5,860 bases of DNA from Deltaproteobacteria bacterium. GTDB lineage: Bacteria > Desulfobacterota > DSM-4660 > Desulfatiglandales > B25-G16. The notes under the pieces are model-generated. The model was not told where the DNA came from. It saw nothing but the letters and a program-made list of their open reading frames with translations, and searched no databases. Below, in pieces: positions 1 through 4,923 of the stretch. Made by a program: the position numbers and the translations under genes. Each line of letters starts with the position of its first letter. Positions within the stretch are counted from its first letter, which is position 1. Location: the NCBI GenBank assembly GCA_003646875.1, contig QMLT01000127.1:1-5860 (forward strand). Direction: 5' to 3'.

Positions 1-19
1 TCCATATAGTTTTATGAAG

Positions 20-128
20 TTCAGCCACCAAGTCTCAAAGGCACGAAGAAATGATTCTGTATCTTATTAAAAATGATATTTAAAGAATTATATAATAATC
101 TTGGTGACTTAGTGTCTTTGTGGCTGAA
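20..128. repeat. Imperfect inverted repeat, arms made of three degenerate octamers
   Basis: The left arm is 20-48. The right arm is 100-128, and its reverse complement matches the left arm at 23 of 29 positions. Both begin TTCAG and then continue as three 8-base units of the form nCACnAAG: CCACCAAG, TCTCAAAG, GCACGAAG on the left, and CCACAAAG, ACACTAAG, TCACCAAG on the complement of the right. The 51-base middle is strongly AT-rich. It may be a small non-autonomous repetitive element or a folded intergenic repeat. No transposase or target-site duplication is visible. Confidence 0.7.
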
Positions 129-142
129 TTATTACGTTTTAT

Positions 143-168
143 GTTTATCGGTTTATTGAGTTTATTGA
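143..168 (+). repeat. Short tandem repeat of GTTTATTGA type
   Basis: GTTTATCG (143-150) is followed by two exact copies of GTTTATTGA (151-159 and 160-168). Only three units are present, so this may be a remnant of a longer array. No function is visible. Confidence 0.55.
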
Positions 169-207
169 ATTGATCTGAACGCAACAAACAGTGATACAGA
201 AAAAAGA

Positions 208-270
208 CCCGCCCGCCTCGCCTGAGCCAGCCCGGGATTCGTTTGAGGCGAAGCCGATGGCGGGCAGGCG
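208..270. repeat. GC-rich hairpin repeat, copy 1
   Basis: GCCCGCC at 211-217 pairs perfectly with GGCGGGC at 259-265. The stem continues with TCGCCT (218-223) against AGGCGA (246-251), leaving a 7-base bulge on the right side. The GC content contrasts sharply with the AT-rich surroundings. A related copy lies at 5641-5677: the 13 bases CCCGCCCGCCTCG and the 8 bases CGGGCAGG are identical in both. This indicates a dispersed intergenic palindromic family. There is no T-tract after it, so it is not a standard terminator. Confidence 0.7.
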
Positions 271-319
271 CCCAACAACAGACAACTTTCATTTTCTTTT
301 ATCAGTCTTCATTAGTCAA

Positions 320-355
320 TGTAAAATAGCTTTTATATTTCATAGCGATTTTACA
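320..355. repeat. AT-rich inverted repeat upstream of the promoter
   Basis: TGTAAAATAGC (320-330) and GCGATTTTACA (345-355) are complementary at 10 of 11 positions, with a 14-base loop. No T-run follows on the plus strand, which argues against a terminator for that direction. Its centre lies about 80 bases before the expected transcription start of the promoter at 386-414. A regulator-binding site or cruciform is therefore possible. Function unknown. Confidence 0.5.
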
Positions 356-385
356 CAAGCGAACGGAATAAATAGGCCTTCTGGC

Positions 386-414
386 TTGACAAAATGTGAT
401 GTCGAGATTACGTT
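386..414 (+). promoter_or_regulatory. Putative sigma-70 promoter for the thioredoxin remnant and bamD
   Basis: A perfect -35 hexamer TTGACA (386-391) is followed after 17 bases by TACGTT (409-414). This keeps the three most conserved -10 positions (T1, A2, T6). Transcription would start near 421, leaving about 30 bases before the start codon of the thioredoxin remnant, with its Shine-Dalgarno AAGGAGG at 434-440. With that gene broken, the same promoter most likely supplies bamD. The call is by eye; the -10 is only 3 of 6. Confidence 0.45.
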
Positions 415-449
415 TCATAAAAATGAACGCAAAAAGGAGGAATGAAGGT

Positions 450-629
450 GTGAGTGATATTTTACAGGTAAATGACGATAATTTTGAAGATGAAATAACT
501 AAATCTGAGTTGCCATCCCTGATAGATCGTAACCAGCTTTTTGCATGAAACCATTCTGATCATAGCAACACCCATACCTTTGAAAACTTCACAGATGGTG
601 GTACATTAGATGAAGGGAAGAGTGGTTAA
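450..629 (+). pseudogene. trxA: Decayed thioredoxin gene (N-terminal remnant)
   Basis: A strong Shine-Dalgarno (AAGGAGG, 434-440) sits 9 bases before GTG 450. The frame reads MSDILQVNDDNFEDEI and then TKSELPSLID. This is the first beta strand and helix of a thioredoxin, up to the residue just before the FWAPWCGPC active site. The match then stops abruptly: RNQLFA and a TGA at 546-548. The redox motif is absent, so it cannot be an active thioredoxin. In the same frame past the stop, 570-611 reads THTFENFTDGGTLD. This loosely resembles the thioredoxin segment after the cis-proline (TPTF..F.DG...D), so a deletion of roughly 150 bases is possible. The final TAA (627-629) lies inside bamD. The N-terminal match is from memory but quite specific; the C-terminal one is weak. 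Alternatively it is a 32-residue leader peptide. Confidence 0.55.
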
Positions 630-1299
630 TATACTCAAGAGATTGATTTTTCTTCAGGCGCTGGTTTTTTTATTGAGCGGTTGCTCTCTTTTCGGCATTG
701 GAGGAAAGAAGCCTGAAAAATCCCCGGAAGAACTGATGAATCAGGGAATGTCAGCGTTTGAAAATGGCGATTATAGTTATGCGGTAGAGGCCTTTCAAAA
801 ATTAAAGGATAGATACCCTTACAGTAAATTGGCTATTCAAGCTGAATTAAAAGTGGCTGATGCTCTTTTTAAAAAGAAGGAATTTGAAGAGGCCCTGGAG
901 TCATATATAGAATTTGAAAGGCTTCATCCGAAAAACAAATCTATTCCTTATGTGATTTACCAGCAGGGTATGTGTAACTTTCTCAGAATAAGCACTATTG
1001 ATCGGGATCAGACAAGCACAAAAAACGCCTTACAAGAATTTAAGAGACTGCGCAAAGAATTTCCTGAAAACCCATTTTCTTTGCTGGCCCGGAGAAATAT
1101 GAGGAAATGTTATAGAACCCTGGCAGAGCATGAATTTTATGTTGGTTATTTCTATTTCAAGTCTGGCTATTATATGGCAGCGTTGAAGCGCTTTGAATAT
1201 CTCATCACACATTATCCTGATCTTGGCCAATATGGAAAAGCGCTCATTTATATAGCGAGATGTAAAGAAAAGCTGGCCGAAGAAAAATCACTCCTATAA
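610..1299 (+). CDS. bamD: Outer membrane protein assembly factor BamD (lipoprotein)
   Basis: BamD is an essential periplasmic lipoprotein of the BAM complex, which inserts beta-barrel proteins into the outer membrane together with BamA. The 229 residues begin with a lipoprotein signal: basic MKGR..., a hydrophobic stretch about 12-23, and lipobox LSGC with Cys25 as the lipidation site. TPR-like helical repeats follow. Repeat 1 is about 42-75 (NQGMSAFENGDYSYAVEAF) and repeat 2 about 79-108. The IDRDQT motif at 130-135 corresponds to the IDRDPT stretch of E. coli BamD, and the C-terminal pattern ENPFSLLARRNMRK...HEFYVGYFYFKSG...HYPD is typical. Length is close to the usual 240-250. No good Shine-Dalgarno precedes ATG 610; an in-frame GTG at 622 would also keep the signal peptide. 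Expression probably comes from the upstream promoter through the thioredoxin remnant. No terminator is seen after it. Confidence 0.93.
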   Translation: MKGRVVNILKRLIFLQALVFLLSGCSLFGIGGKKPEKSPEELMNQGMSAFENGDYSYAVEAFQKLKDRYPYSKLAIQAELKVADALFKKKEFEEALESYIEFERLHPKNKSIPYVIYQQGMCNFLRISTIDRDQTSTKNALQEFKRLRKEFPENPFSLLARRNMRKCYRTLAEHEFYVGYFYFKSGYYMAALKRFEYLITHYPDLGQYGKALIYIARCKEKLAEEKSLL

Positions 1300-1340
1300 A
1301 TCCCATTAAACCTTATTCTATTCACCAAAATTTTAGTTGA

Positions 1341-1374
1341 TTATTCATGTCAATTATGACATATATTATTCATG
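1341..1374 (+). promoter_or_regulatory. Dyad and direct repeats at the moeA start; possible operator and promoter
   Basis: A perfect dyad ATGTCA-ATTA-TGACAT lies at 1347-1362. The 9-base direct repeat TTATTCATG occurs at 1341-1349 and 1366-1374, and the second copy contains the moeA ATG. A weak promoter can be drawn: TTGATT (1337-1342), a 19-base spacer, and TATATT (1362-1367, 5 of 6). It would start transcription at or just past the ATG. The dyad lies between these boxes, where a repressor would be expected. It does not resemble the E. coli ModE site. The repeats are directly visible; the role is inferred. Confidence 0.4.
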
Positions 1375-2604
1375 CATTCATTCTTTAAGGTAAAAACAGC
1401 AGAAGATATCTTTGAATCTTTAAGAGATATCAAGCCGTTGCGTATTGAAAAGGTTCATATAACAAATACCTTAAACAGGGTTCTTGCGACGGATATCATA
1501 GCCCAGGAAGATCTTCCCGGGTTCAACAGGTCCACTGTTGATGGATACGCACTTAATGCCAGGGACACCTTCGGGGCCAGCGAAGGGCTTCCCACCCCTC
1601 TCTATATCAGAGGTGAGGTAAAAATGGGCGAAATACCGAATTTTACCATCAAGAGGGGGGAATGCTGCCTTATGCCAACAGGCGGTATGTTGCCTGAGGG
1701 CGCCGACTCAGTGCTTATGGTAGAATATTCTCAGGTGTTAGAGGATGGTATGGTAGAGATAACGAGACCTGTCTCTCCCTTAGAAAATGTTATCCAATCA
1801 GATGATGACCTTAAAAAGGGTCAGGTTATTTTAAAAAAAGGTAGCCTTCTAAGACCCCAGGACCTTGGCGTTTTGGCAGGTCTGGGTATCATCGAGGTTG
1901 ATGTGTTTACCAGGCCAAAGGCGGCTATTATCTCCACAGGGGAAGAGGTGGTCTACATAGAGCAGACTCCTAAACCGGGTCAAATAAGGGACATTAATAG
2001 CTATACAATCGGCGCTTTATGTAATTCATTAGGGGCGCAACCCATCTATCTCGGCATTATACGTGATAAATTTGATGACCTGAAGGCGCTTATCGAAAAA
2101 GGTTTGCATAAGTCCGATGTTGTTCTCCTATCAGGAGGCAGCTCTGTTGGTGTCAAGGACCTGACCCTGGATGTCTTTAAGTCCTTTAAGAATACAAAAA
2201 TTCTGGCGCATGGAGTGTCCATAAGCCCAGGCAAACCGACTATTATTGCACGGAGGGGCAATAAGACACTGTGGGGTCTCCCAGGACATCCTTCATCTGC
2301 TATGATTATCTTTGATGTATTCCTCAGGTATCTTTTAGGAAAATTATCCGGTCTGAGTAACCTGGATAAATTCGGCGGCCGTTTTTTAGAGGCGGAGATT
2401 GATAGAAATATCGATTCAGTAAGTGGTCGGGATGATTATATAAGGGTTAAATGTTCGCGGATAGGGGAAAGGTGGGTGGCAACGCCCATCCTGGGAAAAA
2501 GTGGCCTTATATCCACAATGGTTGAAGCGGATGGAGTTATTAAGATTGACATGAATACAGAGGGAATTTACAAGGGTGAAAATATAAGGGTGATGCTGTT
2601 TTGA
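1372..2604 (+). CDS. moeA: Molybdopterin molybdenumtransferase MoeA
   Basis: MoeA (Cnx1-E/gephyrin-E family) inserts molybdate into adenylyl-molybdopterin, completing Mo-molybdopterin in the cytoplasm. At 410 residues it matches the usual length of about 400-415. Visible motifs: STVDGYA (54-60, Asp57 equivalent to E. coli Asp59), MPTGG (101-105), an Asp run at 144-146 in the GED-equivalent position, ISTGEE (187-192), DINS (207-210), SGGSSVG (254-260) with Asp263 after it, PGKPT (286-290) and GLPGHPSSA (302-310). The C-terminal about 80 residues form the usual beta-barrel domain IV. The start at ATG 1372 gives MHSFFKV, a common MoeA N-terminus in this lineage, but there is no Shine-Dalgarno. 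The stop overlaps the start of the next gene, a second MoeA type. No residues appear lost, so I expect it to be the conventional active enzyme. Confidence 0.95.
   Translation: MHSFFKVKTAEDIFESLRDIKPLRIEKVHITNTLNRVLATDIIAQEDLPGFNRSTVDGYALNARDTFGASEGLPTPLYIRGEVKMGEIPNFTIKRGECCLMPTGGMLPEGADSVLMVEYSQVLEDGMVEITRPVSPLENVIQSDDDLKKGQVILKKGSLLRPQDLGVLAGLGIIEVDVFTRPKAAIISTGEEVVYIEQTPKPGQIRDINSYTIGALCNSLGAQPIYLGIIRDKFDDLKALIEKGLHKSDVVLLSGGSSVGVKDLTLDVFKSFKNTKILAHGVSISPGKPTIIARRGNKTLWGLPGHPSSAMIIFDVFLRYLLGKLSGLSNLDKFGGRFLEAEIDRNIDSVSGRDDYIRVKCSRIGERWVATPILGKSGLISTMVEADGVIKIDMNTEGIYKGENIRVMLF
2586..2593 (+). promoter_or_regulatory. Ribosome binding site supporting the TTG start of the moeA-PBP fusion
   Basis: AAGGGTGA lies 7 bases before TTG 2601, inside the last codons of moeA. 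The later in-frame ATG at 2637 is preceded only by an A/T-rich stretch without a Shine-Dalgarno. This favours the TTG start and translational coupling through the TTGA stop/start overlap. Confidence 0.55.
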
Positions 2605-4544
2605 AAACAAGCTTAAAACAAAAAATATACCTGAAAATGAAGACTCCCCACGAGGCGCTTGAAATCCTTTTCAACAGGTTCGAGCCAGGACCGATCGAGG
2701 GAGTAGAAGAAATTTCAGTACATGAAGCGTCTGGAAGGATTACTTCAGAGCCAATCTTTGCAAGGTTTTCCTCGCCCGATCAACATCTCGCTGCAATGGA
2801 TGGCATTGCAGTCTCGGCAGAAGACACCTATGGCGCCACTGAAAGAAGGCCAATGAGATTAAAATCAGGTAGCGAGGCTGTATGGATAAACACAGGGCAG
2901 GTAATGCCGGATAAAAAAAATGCCGTTATCATGGCTGAAAAGCTAAATATAATTGATGAAGATACAATTGAAATCTCTTCCTCCGCCTTTCCCTGGCAAA
3001 ATGTAAGAAAGGTAGGGGAGGATTTTGTCGTTACTGAACTTCTTTTTCCTCGAAATCACATTATCAGGTCATTTGACCTGGGAACACTCATTGTTGGGGG
3101 CGCCTTCAAACTAAAGGTCAGGAAAAGGCCTAAGGTGGTTATCATACCAACAGGCAGCGAGCTTGTGCGTTTTTCTAAGCTTTCCGAACCGCTCAACCTG
3201 AAAGAAGGCCATGTCTTAGAATCAAATTCATTCGTACTCTCCACACTTGCAAGGGAGTGCGGCGCAGAATCCGTGGTAGAAGATATAGTCCCAGATACCA
3301 GCGAAGGGATAAGGGAAGCCTTTCTCAAGGCAGCAGACTGCAGTCCGGACGTGATAATATCTATTGCAGGCTCATCTGCGGGTCAAAAAGACTATACTGC
3401 TCAGACAATTGAGGAAATTGGGGAGCTGATGGTTCATGGCGTCACTATAATGCCAGGCAAACCAACCATTATCGGCAGCATTAAGGATGTGCCTTTTTTT
3501 GGTATCCCTGGCTACCCTGTGTCTGCCTATATATCATTTAATGAATTTGTCAGGCCCTTTCTCTACAGACTTCAGGGCATGGATGAACCCAAAAAACAAA
3601 TGGTAAATGTAGTCGCGTCAAGGGATATACCCTCAAAACTTGGCATAGAAGAATGTATAAGGGTTAATCTCGGCAGGGTTGGTGAGAAGACAGTGGCAAT
3701 ACCATTGCCCAGGGGCGCCGGATCAGTGACCACCTTAAGCGGGGCGGAAGGCATTATAAGGATACCCTCTGTTAGTGAAGGCATGGCAGGAGGAGAGGAA
3801 ACACAGGCAGAGCTACTTGTTAATTCCAGGGATATAGACAACACAATCCTGATTATAGGCAGCCATGATATGACCCTGGACATACTGTCTGATGAGATCA
3901 AAAAAAATACTGATGGCATAAGGATTGCCTCAGGGAATGTAGGGAGTCTTGGAGGATTAATAGCCCTAAAAAAAGGAGCCGCACACATTGCTGGATCTCA
4001 TCTTTTAGATACCCGCACAGGTGAATACAATACCTCCTATATTGCTAAATATCTAAAAGGCCTTCCAGTGCATGTGTTCAACCTGGTGGAAAGGGAGCAG
4101 GGCCTGATCATCCAAAAAGGAAACCCCAAGGGTATAAGGGGAATAGAAGACCTTACCCGTGATGACATTGCCTTTGTAAACAGGCAGCCAGGATCAGGCA
4201 CCAGGGTGCTTTTTGACTATAAGTTACACGAGATGGATATAGATCCTTCCCGCATAAATGGTTATGAAAACGAAGAGTATACCCATATGAATGTGGCAGT
4301 TGCTGTTTTAAATGGGACGGCAGATGTTGGCATGGGGATTATGGCGGCAGCAAAGGCCCTCAATTGTGATTTTATTCCTGTTGTAAAAGAGCAATATGAT
4401 CTGGTAATTCCGTCCTCTTTTGTGGATGATCCCAGGATACAAGCCCTTATAGACATTACCAGATCAAAAGGTTTTCGGGAAAGGGTTAAAGAGTTGGGAG
4501 GGTATGACCCGGCAAAAAGTGGAGATTTGTGGAAAATAATCTGA
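2601..4544 (+). CDS. moeA: MoeA-like protein fused to a PBP-like domain
   Basis: A 647-residue two-part protein. Residues about 13-410 are a complete MoeA-type fold: AMDGIAV (65-71, Asp67 kept, the usual Tyr replaced by Ile), GED (139-141), PTGSEL (183-188), ESNS (207-210, Glu where the other MoeA has Asp), AGSSAGQKD (256-264), PGKPT (285-289) and GIPGYPVSA (301-309). Residues about 415-640 match the PBP-like domain (LysR-substrate or solute-binding type) known on such MoeA fusions: GSHLLD (465-470), REQGL (498-502), VNRQPGSGTR (526-535) and THMNVAVAV (561-569). There is no signal peptide, so the domain is cytoplasmic. The MoeA half should act on molybdopterin metal insertion. The PBP half probably binds a small ligand, plausibly molybdate or tungstate (inference). 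The start is TTG 2601, overlapping the moeA stop; ATG 2637 is the alternative and would remove only 12 residues. Confidence 0.94.
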   Translation: MKTSLKQKIYLKMKTPHEALEILFNRFEPGPIEGVEEISVHEASGRITSEPIFARFSSPDQHLAAMDGIAVSAEDTYGATERRPMRLKSGSEAVWINTGQVMPDKKNAVIMAEKLNIIDEDTIEISSSAFPWQNVRKVGEDFVVTELLFPRNHIIRSFDLGTLIVGGAFKLKVRKRPKVVIIPTGSELVRFSKLSEPLNLKEGHVLESNSFVLSTLARECGAESVVEDIVPDTSEGIREAFLKAADCSPDVIISIAGSSAGQKDYTAQTIEEIGELMVHGVTIMPGKPTIIGSIKDVPFFGIPGYPVSAYISFNEFVRPFLYRLQGMDEPKKQMVNVVASRDIPSKLGIEECIRVNLGRVGEKTVAIPLPRGAGSVTTLSGAEGIIRIPSVSEGMAGGEETQAELLVNSRDIDNTILIIGSHDMTLDILSDEIKKNTDGIRIASGNVGSLGGLIALKKGAAHIAGSHLLDTRTGEYNTSYIAKYLKGLPVHVFNLVEREQGLIIQKGNPKGIRGIEDLTRDDIAFVNRQPGSGTRVLFDYKLHEMDIDPSRINGYENEEYTHMNVAVAVLNGTADVGMGIMAAAKALNCDFIPVVKEQYDLVIPSSFVDDPRIQALIDITRSKGFRERVKELGGYDPAKSGDLWKII

Positions 4545-4548
4545 TTTT

Positions 4549-4555
4549 GGAGGGA
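4549..4555 (+). promoter_or_regulatory. Ribosome binding site deciding the winged-helix gene start
   Basis: GGAGGGA starts just after the moeA-PBP stop codon. If GGAGG is the paired core, it lies 5 bases before ATG 4559. The upstream GTG 4529 has only GGAGA (4521-4525) three bases away. Confidence 0.6.
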
Positions 4556-4558
4556 GTC

Positions 4559-4888
4559 ATGCAAAGCGTCAGATTAAAATCAAGACAATGGCTGGAAGAC
4601 ACCCAGGGTAATATCATCATTGGAGAGGGTCGGCAGAGAATTTTTGAGCTCGTTGAACAGACAGGTTCAATAAACCAGGCCGCCAAATTGATGAAGATGT
4701 CATACAGGGGTGTATGGGGAAAGATCAAGGCAACAGAAGAGCATCTGAAAAAAAAGGTAGTAATAACTGAAAGGAGACATGGGTCTCGTCTAACCGAGGA
4801 TGGGAAAAGACTTTTAACAAATTACACTCGGCTAAAAAAGGATTGCCAGGAGGAAGATGAGAAGATCTTTAATAAGATTTTTAAATGA
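4559..4888 (+). CDS. ModE-like winged helix-turn-helix regulator without a molybdate domain
   Basis: A 109-residue DNA-binding protein resembling the N-terminal domain of ModE (LysR-type winged HTH). The helix-turn-helix is about residues 36-63, GSINQAAKLMKMSYRGVW, comparable to GSISQGAKDAGISYKSAW of E. coli ModE. The wing follows (VVITERRHGSRLTEDGKRLL, about 68-86), then a charged helix to the end that could serve dimerisation. Full ModE is about 260 residues with two MOP (molybdate-binding) modules; none is present and the frame ends cleanly, so this is a stand-alone DNA-binding domain. It starts 14 bases after the moeA-PBP stop. A GTG at 4529 would extend it by 10 residues and overlap that gene, but the Shine-Dalgarno favours ATG 4559. 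It probably regulates Mo/W cofactor or transport genes, possibly this operon. Confidence 0.85.
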   Translation: MQSVRLKSRQWLEDTQGNIIIGEGRQRIFELVEQTGSINQAAKLMKMSYRGVWGKIKATEEHLKKKVVITERRHGSRLTEDGKRLLTNYTRLKKDCQEEDEKIFNKIFK

Positions 4889-4923
4889 CAAGGAAGCTAT
4901 GACAGAAACTCAGGAGGCGTAAG

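Larger units (their letters stand above)
1..449. other. Intergenic region without an intact gene, rich in repeats
   Basis: No convincing coding sequence is visible. The open frames at 80-292 (minus) and 191-445 (plus) have no recognisable protein character. They run across repeats, and the plus one reads through the GC-rich hairpin and the promoter. The stretch contains, in order, an inverted octamer repeat, a short tandem repeat, a GC-rich hairpin repeat, an AT-rich inverted repeat, and a promoter with a leader ending in a strong Shine-Dalgarno. Composition is AT-rich except for the hairpin at 208-270. Confidence 0.7.

Noticed and set aside
20..270. CRISPR array or insertion sequence in the left spacer
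   Set aside because: The repeats are degenerate, of different families and not regularly spaced by unique spacers, and no cas or transposase sequence is present.
381..400. Sigma-54 promoter suggested by CTGGCTTG
   Set aside because: The GC element expected 10 bases after the GG is TG here, so the -12 box is missing; the sigma-70 reading fits better.
191..445. An 84-codon open frame on the plus strand
   Set aside because: It runs through the GC-rich hairpin repeat, the AT-rich inverted repeat and the promoter, has no good ribosome site, and shows no protein-like pattern.
546..548. TGA in the thioredoxin remnant as a selenocysteine codon
   Set aside because: The position does not correspond to the WCxxC active site, and no GC-rich SECIS-like hairpin directly follows. 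A stop in a broken gene is simpler.
1300..1371. Terminator or Moco riboswitch between bamD and moeA
   Set aside because: The gap is AT-rich with only a 6-bp dyad and no T-tract, and is far too short and unstructured for a Moco riboswitch.
3056..3988. Minus-strand open frames of 90 and 138 codons inside the moeA-PBP fusion
   Set aside because: They lie antisense to a clearly conserved two-domain protein, have no ribosome sites and encode no recognisable motifs.
4529..4558. GTG 4529 as the start of the winged-helix protein
   Set aside because: GGAGG located 5 bases before ATG 4559 is the better ribosome site, and the extra ten residues do not look like part of the family. It is not fully excluded.
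4899..4922. Seven-codon frame MTETQEA just before mobB
   Set aside because: Its possible ribosome site is only 2 bases from the ATG, and the frame merely spans the mobB Shine-Dalgarno. Chance is likely.
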